Origin: JBNKZU01 sp050301795
GTDB lineage: Bacteria; Pseudomonadota; Gammaproteobacteria; Thiohalomonadales; Thiohalomonadaceae
NCBI GenBank assembly: GCA_050301795.1
Contig: JBNKZU010000007.1
Span: 1-64,000, forward strand
Direction: 5' to 3'
DNA length: 64,000 bases
The first letter of the stretch is position 1; each line of letters starts with the position of its first letter. Shown one piece after another: positions 1-9,413 of the stretch. A model generated the notes under the pieces. That model was not told the origin of the DNA. It ran no database searches and worked only from the letters and a program-made list of their open reading frames with translations. Position numbers and translations under genes: made by a program.

Positions 1-80
1 TTAACCATAATTAAAACAATGAAATATAAGTAGAGATAATTAGCTAATAACTTTTTTATCTTTTGAACAGGAGTGCCCCG

Positions 81-2057
81 ATGCCCCATTTCGCATCAAT
101 GCGAACGATCATCCTATGGATGATGTTCATTAATCTACTTATCCTGCCTACAGTTTATGCTCAGCCGTCAGCGCCTGATGATTCTTTGATGATTCATAAT
201 TTCGATCCTGACACTGGCAAGCGGATTATTCCAAACGAGCGCTGCCTGACTTGTCATGGGGACGAAAATGAGAAGAGTGATGTCAGAGATGATGGCTCTC
301 CTGTTAAGATCTTTGTCCATAGCGATACAATTAAAGATAGTGTCCATGGCGATCTGCGCTGCAATGACTGTCACTCTACAATCGAACGTGTGCCACATCG
401 CAAAGCGCCGCATGTTGTTGTTGGTTGTGTTGACTGCCATCAGGAGGCATTAGAGGCACGCAAAAAGAGACCTGATGGTGATATTGAGCGCCTTGTTGTT
501 GTCAATGAGCAGATTGATAACTATATGGATTCAATCCATGCACAGCCTAGTAAGATTGATCAATCACAGACTAACGCCACCTGCTACGACTGCCATAATG
601 CCCATAATATAGGTGAGCTTGGTAGTATTCAGCGCAAAGAGATGCGCTTAAAGAATCCTGAGGTTTGTGGTCAATGCCATGAAGAGCAGTTAGCAGATTA
701 TAAAACATCAGCTCATGGCAAAGCGGTTTTGGAAGAGGGTGATAGTGACTCAGCAGTCTGCTCAGACTGTCATACAACCCATTCGATTGATTCACCAGAA
801 TCCGATAAGGCAAAGCTTGCGATAACCAAGAATTGTGGAAACTGCCATGAAGACGCACAGCGTACCTATTTCGACTCGTATCATGGACAGGTGCATCGCC
901 TCGGTTATACCAATACTGCTAAATGTTACGATTGTCACGGTAGCCACAAGATTACAGATAAGGATAATCCGGCATCCGAGATTCACGTAAATAACCGTCT
1001 TGAAAACTGTAAAACCTGCCATAAAAACGCCAACGAAAACTTCTTGACCTTCTGGCCGCATGGTGATGCAGATGATAGTGAAAACTATCCGGGTTTATGG
1101 TTCTTTAAGCTGTTTATGCAGATTTTGATTTTCTCTGTCATGGGATTCTTCTGGATCCATGTTTTGTTATGGCTCTATCGAGAGGTGATGGATCGCATTC
1201 AGAACAAAGGATTTAATGAGAATCTGGATAAACCGGATACCGTTTATTATCGACGATTCCCTGTTGTCTGGCGTTGGATACATGCGCTATTTGCAATCTC
1301 AACCATGACGTTGATTTTAACAGGCACCACACTACTCTTTGCTCATACTGATTGGGCGAAGGCGGTTGTGGTCTTCCTTGGTGGAACACAGATGGAGGGG
1401 ATAATTCACCGTACTGCTGCAATTATCTGGCTGACTATCTTCATTGTTCACCTTGTTGTCGCAATTGTGCATATCTGGCGTATGAGAGATACCTTCTCAT
1501 GGTTTGGTGGTAATTCGATGATACCGAGCATGAAAGATCTGCGCGATCTCCGCGACATGTTCAAATGGTTCCTGGGTCGCGGTGAGCGTCCTGAGTTCTG
1601 TCACTGGACCTACTGGCAGAAATTTGATTATTGGGCACCGTTCTGGGGTGCGGCTGTAATTGGAACATCCGGTATCTTGCTATTTGCTCCTGAGAAGACA
1701 GCAGAGTACCTACCTGGTTGGATGTTTAATATTGCCACCCTTGTCCATGCAGAAGAGGCATTGCTTGCGGCAATATTTCTTAACTCTGTGCATTTCTTTA
1801 ATGTGCATTTCAGACCAGAGCGCTTCCCGATGAGCACCACCATCTTTACAGGTGTGATTCCACTTGAGGAGTTTAAGCATGACCATAGTCTTGAATACGA
1901 GCGCCTGACTGCACTGGGTCAACTCGATAAATATCTTGTTAAACGCCCATCGCGTCGTGCTGAGTTAGCGGCATCATTTATTACCAGTGTGTTGATTTTA
2001 GCTGGTCTTGCTCTGCTAACGCTTGTGTTGATTGGCCTGATGACCTCACCGGCTTAA
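81..2057 (+). CDS. Nine-haem cytochrome c / cytochrome b fusion
   Basis: Membrane-anchored, periplasm-facing electron-transfer protein of 658 residues. ATG 81 follows AGGAG at 69-73; an in-frame TTG at 63 is less likely. Residues 1-27 look like a Sec signal peptide. Nine CXXCH haem motifs lie between residues 55 and 314 (CLTCH, CNDCH, CVDCH, CYDCH, CGQCH, CSDCH, CGNCH, CYDCH, CKTCH). From about residue 340 there are six hydrophobic segments carrying histidines (WRWIH, VHLVVAIVH, NSVHFFNVH), the layout of formate-dehydrogenase-gamma/cytochrome b561-type subunits. In that family the b haems exchange electrons with quinone. The gene sits 13 nt before fccA, so flavocytochrome c is the likely partner (inference). 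Direction of electron flow and the exact family name are not known. Confidence 0.88.
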   Translation: MPHFASMRTIILWMMFINLLILPTVYAQPSAPDDSLMIHNFDPDTGKRIIPNERCLTCHGDENEKSDVRDDGSPVKIFVHSDTIKDSVHGDLRCNDCHSTIERVPHRKAPHVVVGCVDCHQEALEARKKRPDGDIERLVVVNEQIDNYMDSIHAQPSKIDQSQTNATCYDCHNAHNIGELGSIQRKEMRLKNPEVCGQCHEEQLADYKTSAHGKAVLEEGDSDSAVCSDCHTTHSIDSPESDKAKLAITKNCGNCHEDAQRTYFDSYHGQVHRLGYTNTAKCYDCHGSHKITDKDNPASEIHVNNRLENCKTCHKNANENFLTFWPHGDADDSENYPGLWFFKLFMQILIFSVMGFFWIHVLLWLYREVMDRIQNKGFNENLDKPDTVYYRRFPVVWRWIHALFAISTMTLILTGTTLLFAHTDWAKAVVVFLGGTQMEGIIHRTAAIIWLTIFIVHLVVAIVHIWRMRDTFSWFGGNSMIPSMKDLRDLRDMFKWFLGRGERPEFCHWTYWQKFDYWAPFWGAAVIGTSGILLFAPEKTAEYLPGWMFNIATLVHAEEALLAAIFLNSVHFFNVHFRPERFPMSTTIFTGVIPLEEFKHDHSLEYERLTALGQLDKYLVKRPSRRAELAASFITSVLILAGLALLTLVLIGLMTSPA

Positions 2058-2070
2058 TGAGGTCTGTATT

Positions 2071-2688
2071 ATGCAAAGAGATATGATTATGAATAGAACG
2101 ATTCGAAATCTGATGCTTGCGGTTTTGGTACTGTTTTCAACCTCACTTTGGGCAGAGCCATCTGGTCAGGCGCTTGCCTTTACCTGTGCTGGTTGCCACG
2201 GAACGGATGGGTCGAGTGTTGGCCCCTCAATGCCAGCGATTGCCGGAATGGATCCTGAGGTCTTTGTCGATGCAATGAAGGATTATCGTAATGATATGCG
2301 TAACGCCTCCATTATGAATCGTATTGCCAAGGCCTATAGTGATGAGCAGTTTAAACAGATGGGCTGGTTTTTTGCGAGTCAGCGCTTGCATACATTGCCA
2401 CAAAAGCATGATGTGGCGTTGGCAACGAGAGGCGAAAAACTACACCAAAAACACTGCGAAAAATGTCATGAGAACGGTGGCAAGCCCGGCGATGCCGGTA
2501 CTTTGGCTGGTCAGTGGATGCCATATCTAAACTACACCATGGAAGACTTTATTAATGGTAAGCGAAAGTATCCACGTAAGATGAAACGCAAAGTCGATGC
2601 TGCAATAAAGGATGATGGCAATGATGCAATCATTGCCCTGATTCACTATTACGGTAGCCAGCACAACACCAGCATCGGGGATCAATAA
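2071..2688 (+). CDS. fccA: Flavocytochrome c, dihaem cytochrome subunit
   Basis: Cytochrome subunit of flavocytochrome c sulfide dehydrogenase, which accepts electrons from the FAD subunit in the periplasm. The 205-residue protein has an N-terminal signal peptide ending near SLWA and two CXXCH haem sites, CAGCH (residues 39-43) and CEKCH (129-133), the expected two-domain dihaem layout. ATG 2071 has GAGG at 2059-2062 upstream; ATG 2089 with AAGAG upstream is an alternative that also leaves a signal peptide. The stop at 2688 is one base before fccB. The identification rests on the two haems plus the fccB neighbour; a generic dihaem c4/c553 cytochrome would look similar alone. Confidence 0.87.
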   Translation: MQRDMIMNRTIRNLMLAVLVLFSTSLWAEPSGQALAFTCAGCHGTDGSSVGPSMPAIAGMDPEVFVDAMKDYRNDMRNASIMNRIAKAYSDEQFKQMGWFFASQRLHTLPQKHDVALATRGEKLHQKHCEKCHENGGKPGDAGTLAGQWMPYLNYTMEDFINGKRKYPRKMKRKVDAAIKDDGNDAIIALIHYYGSQHNTSIGDQ

Positions 2689-2689
2689 T

Positions 2690-3988
2690 ATGACTAACAT
2701 TCATCGTAGAGGATTTATTCGGGCAGCGGGTGGTTTTGCCACATTAGGTGCGACCTTTGGTTTTCCCTCATTGGCCATGGGTGCACAACACCATGTGGTT
2801 GTGGTTGGTGGTGGTGTCGGTGGTGCCACAGTTGCTAAATACCTTCGCAAGCTAGATAACAAAATAGCGGTGACCCTTATCGAAGCCAAACCAAAATACA
2901 CCTCATGTTTTATGAGTAATGAGGTTTTAAGTGGTGAGCGTACACTTGAGTCGCTTACCTTTGGTTACGATGGTTTAAAGCGCTATGGTATTGATGTGGT
3001 TCAAGATACCGTGATTGACATTGATCCCGTCAACAAAGTGATGAAGACACTAACGGGTGTTGTGTTTAATTACGACACCTGTGTGATTTCACCTGGAGTT
3101 GGATTTAAATGGGATGCTATCGACGGATATAGTGAAGCGATCTCAAATGAGACCATTCCCCACGCATGGTTTGCCGGGCCACAAACTCAACTACTTCGCA
3201 ATCAGATTAAGGCGATGCCAGAGGGTGGGGTGGTCGTGATCTCTGCTCCACCCAACCCATTTAAATGCCCACCGGGGCCTTATGAGCGAGCCTCACAAAT
3301 TGCGATGTACTGTAAACACCATAAACCACGGGCGAAGATCATCATCCTTGATCATAAAGACAAGTTTTCTAAAAAAGGACTTTATACCGAGGGTTGGAGC
3401 AAGCTTTATGGCTACGGTACCGAAAACAGTATGATCGAGTGGGTCTCTGCGGCAAATGGTGGCTCTGTCTATTCACTCGATTCATCAACGCGAACGCTTG
3501 AGGCGGAAGTTGACGATTATCAAGGGGATGTGGTCAATATCATTCCGGCACAAAAGGCAGGCGCTATCGCTTATACCGCTGATTTGGTTGAAAATGATTG
3601 GTGTCCGGTTGATAAGCGCACCTTCGAATCGTTACGACATAAAGATATCTATGTGCTCGGTGATGCATCCAGCGCCGCGAAAATGCCTAAGTCAGCTTAT
3701 GCTGCTAACTCGCAGGCAAAGGTTGCAGCGGCAGCGATTGTTGCCCGTTTTAATGGTCTTGAGCCAGGCGATCCAACCTTTGTAAACACCTGCTACAGCG
3801 TGGTCGGGGAGGATTTTGGTATCTCGGTTGCGGCGGTTTATAACCTGGATGCTGAATCAAACATGATTCTTCCCATTAAAGGTTCAGGAGGGGTTTCACC
3901 TTCAAACGCCAGCCCGGAGATTCGTAAGCGTGAGGTGAGCTATGCCCACAGTTGGTTTAAGAATGTGATTAACGATATGTTGGAATAA
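2690..3988 (+). CDS. fccB: Flavocytochrome c sulfide dehydrogenase, FAD subunit
   Basis: FAD subunit that oxidises sulfide to sulfur/polysulfide and passes electrons to the cytochrome subunit. The 432-residue protein starts with a twin-arginine signal (RRGFIRAAGG, residues 6-15). Then comes a Rossmann GGGVGG at about 40-45. Cys73 (in YTSCFMSNEVLSG) matches the covalent-FAD cysteine of the family. Cys193 (FKCPPGPYER) and Cys368 (VNTCYS) match the redox-active cysteine pair. The C-terminal FCSD flavin-binding domain is complete and the length is usual. It is separated from fccA by one base. The family can run in reverse in principle, so sulfur reduction cannot be excluded from sequence. Confidence 0.93.
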   Translation: MTNIHRRGFIRAAGGFATLGATFGFPSLAMGAQHHVVVVGGGVGGATVAKYLRKLDNKIAVTLIEAKPKYTSCFMSNEVLSGERTLESLTFGYDGLKRYGIDVVQDTVIDIDPVNKVMKTLTGVVFNYDTCVISPGVGFKWDAIDGYSEAISNETIPHAWFAGPQTQLLRNQIKAMPEGGVVVISAPPNPFKCPPGPYERASQIAMYCKHHKPRAKIIILDHKDKFSKKGLYTEGWSKLYGYGTENSMIEWVSAANGGSVYSLDSSTRTLEAEVDDYQGDVVNIIPAQKAGAIAYTADLVENDWCPVDKRTFESLRHKDIYVLGDASSAAKMPKSAYAANSQAKVAAAAIVARFNGLEPGDPTFVNTCYSVVGEDFGISVAAVYNLDAESNMILPIKGSGGVSPSNASPEIRKREVSYAHSWFKNVINDMLE

Positions 3989-4023
3989 TCCATCCATAGT
4001 CGTTCTCTCAGGCGTTGTTGCGA

Positions 4024-4389
4024 CTACTTCTTCTGCTGCATCATCTGTGCTAAATCTGCAAACGGATTATGTGTTGCAACATCGCCTTTAGAGCCACTAC
4101 TGGCATCGCCGTGTTCAGCGTCGATATAGCGTGAGTGTTCGTTATCGTGGCAGTAGATGCACAATAACTCCCAGTTGCTTCCATCAAGCGGATTATTGTC
4201 ATGGTTATGATCACGATGATGAACCGTGAGTTCCTTTACATTCTGGCGTGTGAACTCCCGAGAGCAGCGGCCGCAAATCCACGGATACATCTTTAACGCT
4301 CTTTCTCGGTAGCCTTTATCGCGCTCATCCTGATCACGTCGTGCTTGCGCCACAATCTGATCGAGCTTGCTGTTTTGATTTGATGCCAT
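4024..4389 (-). CDS. yajD: HNH nuclease-domain protein YajD
   Basis: Small HNH-domain protein of 121 residues, matching E. coli YajD in the conserved core: YPWICGRCSREF, the LTVHHRDHNHDNNP metal/active-site stretch, GSNWELLCIYCHDNEHS and the C-terminal NPFADL...MMQQKK. Two CXXC pairs (CGRC, CIYC) suggest a structural zinc. The cellular substrate is not established for the family. The gene is alone on the minus strand, with its 3' end facing fccB and its start divergent from the next plus-strand operon. The start lacks a clear Shine-Dalgarno sequence, so the first few residues are uncertain. Confidence 0.9.
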   Translation of the reverse strand: MASNQNSKLDQIVAQARRDQDERDKGYRERALKMYPWICGRCSREFTRQNVKELTVHHRDHNHDNNPLDGSNWELLCIYCHDNEHSRYIDAEHGDASSGSKGDVATHNPFADLAQMMQQKK

Positions 4390-4564
4390 GTCAGTATTAC
4401 AAGTTTAGGGATTGGTTAAAGTCTGTTACGCATCGCTACTTTCGTCAAGTACAACCTATTTGTTCAAGATCGTTTTCATCAACTGGTTTTCCCGCTAATC
4501 TGGGTCTATCTATCTTTTCTGATTTCATTACAATAGCTTAAACAATTAACCATTGGAGCCACTT

Positions 4565-5416
4565 GTGAAGTTTAGCGTTGAACAGTTCAGATCATGGGAG
4601 AATAAATCGATCACCCTGCTGGGCATGTCTGGCGTGGGTAAAACCCGGATCTCCAATACCTTGCTTAAGTCTGGTGAGTGGTTTCACTATTCTGCGGATT
4701 ATCGAATTGGAACCCGATATCTGGATGAAGCGATTTTAGACAATATTAAACAGCAAGCGATGCAAGTGCCGTTTTTGCACGATTTATTGCAGTCAGATTC
4801 AATCTATATTCGCAACAACATCACTGTGCACCATCTAAAACCGGTATCAACCTTTCTTGGAAAGGTAGGGAACCCTGAGTTAGGTGGACTCTCATTAAAA
4901 GAGTTTAAGCGTCGCCAAAAACTGCATCACGATGCAGAGGTTAGCGCTTTGCTTGATGTGCCTGATTTTATTCGCAAATCGAGACAGATCTACCAATACA
5001 AACACTTCATCAATGATGTTGGTGGCAGCTTGTGTGAGCTGAGTGATGAACGCGTATTTGAAACATTGGAGCACAATACGCTGTTACTCTATATCAAGGC
5101 GAGCAAGAAGGATGAGCAGGCGCTCATTAAACGTGCAGAATCCTCACCCAAGCCGCTCTATTACCGTGAATCGTTTTTAGATGAACAGCTTGAGATCTAC
5201 CTGTCTCAATATGGCCTGGAATACAGTGCTCAAATCAATCCTGATAGTTTTGTGCGCTGGGTATTTCCTCGCCTGTTTAATGCAAGAATCCCTCGATATG
5301 AGGCGATTGCAGAGAAATATGGCTACACCATCACCACCGATGAACTGTCACGGGTACGAAGTGCTGACGGATTCCTAGCATTGATCGAAAAGGCGATTTC
5401 CAGGAGTAATAGCTGA
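4565..5416 (+). CDS. P-loop ATPase of unknown function, coupled to metA
   Basis: Unrecognised 283-residue protein with a Walker A motif, GMSGVGKT, close to the N-terminus (about residues 20-27), suggesting ATP or GTP binding. GTG 4565 is chosen because GGAG at 4555-4558 sits 6 nt upstream; an in-frame TTG at 4553 overlaps that site and is rejected. There is no signal peptide or membrane segment, so it is probably cytoplasmic. The C-terminal half contains acidic and basic helices but no motif I can name. The stop overlaps the start of the next gene (TGATG), so it is translationally coupled to the homoserine acyltransferase. A kinase or a regulatory ATPase are both possible. Confidence 0.8.
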   Translation: MKFSVEQFRSWENKSITLLGMSGVGKTRISNTLLKSGEWFHYSADYRIGTRYLDEAILDNIKQQAMQVPFLHDLLQSDSIYIRNNITVHHLKPVSTFLGKVGNPELGGLSLKEFKRRQKLHHDAEVSALLDVPDFIRKSRQIYQYKHFINDVGGSLCELSDERVFETLEHNTLLLYIKASKKDEQALIKRAESSPKPLYYRESFLDEQLEIYLSQYGLEYSAQINPDSFVRWVFPRLFNARIPRYEAIAEKYGYTITTDELSRVRSADGFLALIEKAISRSNS

Positions 5417-6489
5417 TGCCGCTTGTATCGAATTCTGATCTGCCCTCATTCAAACGATTAACCGAAGAGGGAAAGACGGTGATCAGTCGTGAATCAGCTG
5501 AGCGGCAGGATATTCGTGAGCTGCATATCGGGCTGTTAAATATGATGCCCGATGCTGCGCTGGAGGCGACCGAGCGCCAGTTCTTCAGACTGGTTGGTGA
5601 GAGTAACCCCATCGCACAGTTCTACATGCATCCATTTAGCCTCAAAGAGCTCAAGCGGGAAGGTAAAGGTCTCGCTCATGTTGAGAATTTTTATGAGCGG
5701 TTCGAAGATATCAAGGCAAAAGGGCTGGATGGCCTGATTATTACTGGTGCAAATGTCACTGGCCCTAATCTTTCAGATCAACGCTTTTGGAAACCACTAA
5801 AAGAGGTTGTGGAGTGGGCGTATGAAAATGTGACCTCCACCCTCTGTTCATGTCTTGCGACCCATGCTGTTATGGAGTTTCGATATGGACAAAAGCGTAA
5901 ACCGCTCGGTTTTAAACGCTGGGGTGTGTTTTCTCATCGTGTTATCGATCCCGATCATCCACTTGTCTATGATGTAAACACCCGCTTCGATGTTCCTCAT
6001 TCACGCTTTAATGAGGTGAGTCGCAAGCAGTTTGATGCCGCTGGACTTAAGGTGCTGGTCGAGAGTGAAACGGCTGGAGTCCATCTTGCTGTCAGCGAGG
6101 ATCTGTTTCGGTTGGTACTGTTTCAGGGGCATCCAGAATACGATGCGATCAGCCTGTTTAAAGAGTACAAGCGCGAGGTAGCGCTGTTCTCGGTCGGAAA
6201 GCGTGAAGATTATCCACCGTTTCCTGATAACTATCTAACTCCGGCGATTGAAGCGATTTTAGAAGAGTATCGGGATCATGTTCAGGAGGCGCTACGCATT
6301 GGTCAAGCACCGCCTGAATTACCTGAACATCTGATTAGTCCTTATCTGGATAATACCTGGCATGACACAGCGGAAGCTGTTGTCGGTAACTGGATCGGTC
6401 ATGTCTATCAACTGACCCATCTCCAGCGTAATCTGCCATTTATTGATGGCATAAATCCTGACGATCCGCTTGGTTTGAGAGGTAGGTAA
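5416..6489 (+). CDS. metA: Homoserine O-acyltransferase, MetA family
   Basis: Activates homoserine with an acyl-CoA for methionine synthesis in the cytoplasm. The 357-residue protein carries the MetA-type triad: the nucleophile cysteine in STLCSCLATH and the His/Glu pair in QGHPEYD. It is longer than E. coli MetA (309 aa) with a C-terminal extension. By hand alignment of TGANVTGPNLSDQRFW with the E. coli segment, the position equivalent to Glu111, which favours succinyl-CoA there, is Asn; acyl-donor choice (succinyl or acetyl) is therefore open. ATG 5416 overlaps the ATPase stop by one base, with CAGGAG at 5401-5406. Confidence 0.88.
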   Translation: MPLVSNSDLPSFKRLTEEGKTVISRESAERQDIRELHIGLLNMMPDAALEATERQFFRLVGESNPIAQFYMHPFSLKELKREGKGLAHVENFYERFEDIKAKGLDGLIITGANVTGPNLSDQRFWKPLKEVVEWAYENVTSTLCSCLATHAVMEFRYGQKRKPLGFKRWGVFSHRVIDPDHPLVYDVNTRFDVPHSRFNEVSRKQFDAAGLKVLVESETAGVHLAVSEDLFRLVLFQGHPEYDAISLFKEYKREVALFSVGKREDYPPFPDNYLTPAIEAILEEYRDHVQEALRIGQAPPELPEHLISPYLDNTWHDTAEAVVGNWIGHVYQLTHLQRNLPFIDGINPDDPLGLRGR

Positions 6490-6551
6490 GGACATTTTTC
6501 GAGACAGCAACTAAACTCTTACTATGGCTTCTGTTTTAGGGATTTAGTTTG

Positions 6552-9374
6552 ATGTCTGTATTTCAAATCGTTCTTGCGGTAATTGTTGTTATCTTTGTTG
6601 CGGTATCTGTGATCTCTATCGTTACTTTTCAAAAACGAAAACAATCACACCACACCAAATCGAACAGTAATGAACCTCAGTGGTATGCCGAAACTGTGGA
6701 TTCGGTATTTGAGGCGCTATCCACTTCCCCTTCAGGTTTGGCGTCAGATGAGGTTGAAAAAAGACAACAGCACTATGGCTTAAACTGTCTTCCCGAGCAG
6801 AAACCGCGATCACCGTTAGTCCGTTTTCTCTATCAATTTCATAATATTTTGATCTATGTCCTGCTGATTGCCGGGGTGACTACGGTGATGCTTGGCCATT
6901 TAATGGATGCCAGTGTGATCTTTGGCGTGGTGATCGTGAATGCCATTATCGGATTCATTCAAGAAGGCAAGGCCGAGGATGCGCTAAATGCAATCCGCAA
7001 GATGCTCTCACCTAACGCGATCGTCATGCGCCAAGGTAAGCAGCGAACCATACCGGCAGAAGAGCTCGTTCCTGGCGATATCGTGTTATTGCAGTCCGGT
7101 GATCGTGTTCCGGCTGATTTGCGTCTGTTTCGCACAAAGAGTCTGTTAGCTCAAGAGGCGGCCTTAACCGGAGAATCGGTTGCGATTGAGAAGAGGATTG
7201 ATCCAGTCGCTAAGGCGTCGGTTTTAGGCGATCGACTCTCGATGGCCTTTTCAGGAACACTCATCACCCATGGACAAGGTAGCGGTATTGTGGTCTCAAC
7301 TGGTGCACATACTGAGATCGGAATGATTAGCATGATGGTGGCCAATGTTGAGACCGTCACCACACCGCTGATTCAACAGATTAGTGATTTTGGCAGGTTG
7401 CTGACCTTCGGCATTCTGGTGATTGCGGCATTAACCTTTTTGCTGGGGGTTGTGCTTCATGGATACAGCTATACCGATATGTTTCTTGCTGCGGTGAGTT
7501 TGGCTGTTGCCGCTATTCCTGAAGGTTTACCGGCGATCATTACCATTACTCTTGCCATTGGTGTGCAACGAATGGCAAGCCGAAATGCCATTATCCGCAA
7601 GCTTCCGGCGGTTGAGACCCTTGGTGCTGTTTCAGTGATCTGTTCAGACAAAACCGGCACATTGACTCGAAATGAGATGACGGTCAAATCGATCATTAAT
7701 TGCGGGCGTCAATATAATCTCACCGGTATTGGATACGATCCGCACGGTGCTATCTGTATAGACAATACAGGGAACGAAGCTGAAGATAATCAACAGCTTC
7801 AAGAGATCCTTTATGCCTCAATGCTCTGCAACGACGCTGCTCTGGAGCAGGATGAGGGCAACTGGAAGGTGCATGGTGATCCGATGGAGGGCGCTTTGAT
7901 CGTTGCCGGAATGAAGGGGGGGCTGGATGATTATGAGTTAAAGCAGCAGTTTCCGCGTACAGACCTCATCCCTTTTGAATCTGAGCATAGCTTTATGGCG
8001 ACGCTACATCATAGTCATACCGGTGAGGCCTTCATCTACATTAAGGGCGCACCAGAGCATCTTCTTGAACGGTGCAAAACTCAAAGAAGCACAGAGGGTG
8101 AAGAGACGCTCAATCCCGATTACTGGCATCAACAGATCCATCAGTTAGCATCTCAGGGGATGCGTGTGTTGGGTATTGCTACTCGTCGGGTGAATGCCGA
8201 GCAGCTTGAATTAAATTTTGATGATGTTGCCGACGATCTGGTGATGCTTGGATTAATCGGCATGATTGACCCTCCGCGGGATGAAGCGATTGCGGCCGTT
8301 AAGCAGTGTAAAAGTGGTGGTATTCGGGTCAAGATGATTACCGGTGATCATGCGACGACCGCACTAGCAATCGCCAAACAGCTTCAGTTAGTAAACACGA
8401 CGAAGGTCTTAACCGGACATGATCTTGAAAAACTTAGCGAACAAGAGCTGTGCGCGATGGTTAAAGAGGTTGATGTATATGCCCGTGTTGATCCCGAGCA
8501 TAAATTATTGCTTGTGCGCCTATTGCAGGATCATGGCTTGATTGTGGCAATGACCGGTGATGGTGTGAATGATGCGCCTGCTCTCAAGCGTGCAGATGTG
8601 GGTACTGCGATGGGTAAAAATGGAACCGAAGCCGCAAAAGAGGCGGCAGAGATGGTTCTGGCAGATGATAATTTCGCCTCAATCATTCATGCGGTTGAAG
8701 AGGGGCGCACGGTTTACGATAACATTCGTAAGTCGATCATCTTTATTCTTCCGACCAATGGTGGTGAGGCGTTGGTTATTTTTATCGCGGTTGTGTTTGG
8801 CTTTCAACATCTACCGTTAACGCCAGTGATGATTCTTTGGGTGAATATGATTACTGCAGTTACGCTTGCATTATCGTTGGCATTTGAGCCATCAGAGCGC
8901 AACATTATGCAGCGTAAACCTCGAAACTCGCGTGAACCAATCCTCAGTGTGCTTCTGGTCTGGCGAATCGTTTTTGTTTCGTTCATCTTGATGATTGGTA
9001 CTGTGGGTCTATTTCAATGGGAGATGAGTCAAGGGGCAACGATTGAGTATTCGCGTACTGTCGCAGTAAATACGCTGGTAATGTTTGAGATCTTTTATCT
9101 GTTTAATTCACGCTATATTCGGTCACCTGTTCTTCATTGGCAGGGGCTTACCGGAAACCGATACGTACTCATGGCGATTGCTTTGTTGATACTATTCCAG
9201 CTTATCTTTACCTATACAACGCCGATGCAGCAGATGTTTGGTACGGTGGCAATTAATATGAGTGTCTGGTTCAATATTGTTGTTGTCTCGTCTTCGGTGC
9301 TGTTTTTAGTCGAGATTGAAAAATATATTATTAATCGAATCGAAAACAGAACAAGTCAATTATCAAGAATATAA
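6552..9374 (+). CDS. P-type cation-transporting ATPase (Ca2+-ATPase-like)
   Basis: ATP-driven cation pump of the inner membrane, P2-type, 940 residues. It has an actuator domain with TGES (about residues 206-209), TM4 motif PEGLP (323-327), phosphorylation site CSDKTGTLT with Asp366, and hinge TGDGVNDAP; the C-terminal hydrophobic third includes NMITAVTLALSLAFEP. PEGLP in TM4 is as in Ca2+ and Na+/H+ pumps and argues against a heavy-metal pump. An extra hydrophobic helix (about residues 3-25) precedes the usual N-terminal cytoplasmic part. ATG 6552 is preferred over the preceding TTG; AGGGA lies at 6538-6542. The transported ion cannot be assigned. Confidence 0.88.
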   Translation: MSVFQIVLAVIVVIFVAVSVISIVTFQKRKQSHHTKSNSNEPQWYAETVDSVFEALSTSPSGLASDEVEKRQQHYGLNCLPEQKPRSPLVRFLYQFHNILIYVLLIAGVTTVMLGHLMDASVIFGVVIVNAIIGFIQEGKAEDALNAIRKMLSPNAIVMRQGKQRTIPAEELVPGDIVLLQSGDRVPADLRLFRTKSLLAQEAALTGESVAIEKRIDPVAKASVLGDRLSMAFSGTLITHGQGSGIVVSTGAHTEIGMISMMVANVETVTTPLIQQISDFGRLLTFGILVIAALTFLLGVVLHGYSYTDMFLAAVSLAVAAIPEGLPAIITITLAIGVQRMASRNAIIRKLPAVETLGAVSVICSDKTGTLTRNEMTVKSIINCGRQYNLTGIGYDPHGAICIDNTGNEAEDNQQLQEILYASMLCNDAALEQDEGNWKVHGDPMEGALIVAGMKGGLDDYELKQQFPRTDLIPFESEHSFMATLHHSHTGEAFIYIKGAPEHLLERCKTQRSTEGEETLNPDYWHQQIHQLASQGMRVLGIATRRVNAEQLELNFDDVADDLVMLGLIGMIDPPRDEAIAAVKQCKSGGIRVKMITGDHATTALAIAKQLQLVNTTKVLTGHDLEKLSEQELCAMVKEVDVYARVDPEHKLLLVRLLQDHGLIVAMTGDGVNDAPALKRADVGTAMGKNGTEAAKEAAEMVLADDNFASIIHAVEEGRTVYDNIRKSIIFILPTNGGEALVIFIAVVFGFQHLPLTPVMILWVNMITAVTLALSLAFEPSERNIMQRKPRNSREPILSVLLVWRIVFVSFILMIGTVGLFQWEMSQGATIEYSRTVAVNTLVMFEIFYLFNSRYIRSPVLHWQGLTGNRYVLMAIALLILFQLIFTYTTPMQQMFGTVAINMSVWFNIVVVSSSVLFLVEIEKYIINRIENRTSQLSRI

Positions 9375-9413
9375 AACTGACCCTTTTAACATCATTAAAG
9401 TAGAGATAGTCGA

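Noticed and set aside
1..80. AT-rich leader with a TATAAG at 25-30 as a possible -10 box
   Set aside because: The -35 position lies at the window edge and TAACCA is a poor match, so no promoter is called.
4341..4541. 66-codon plus-strand frame over yajD start
   Set aside because: No ribosome site, no recognisable domain, and it overlaps yajD on the other strand; shadow frame.
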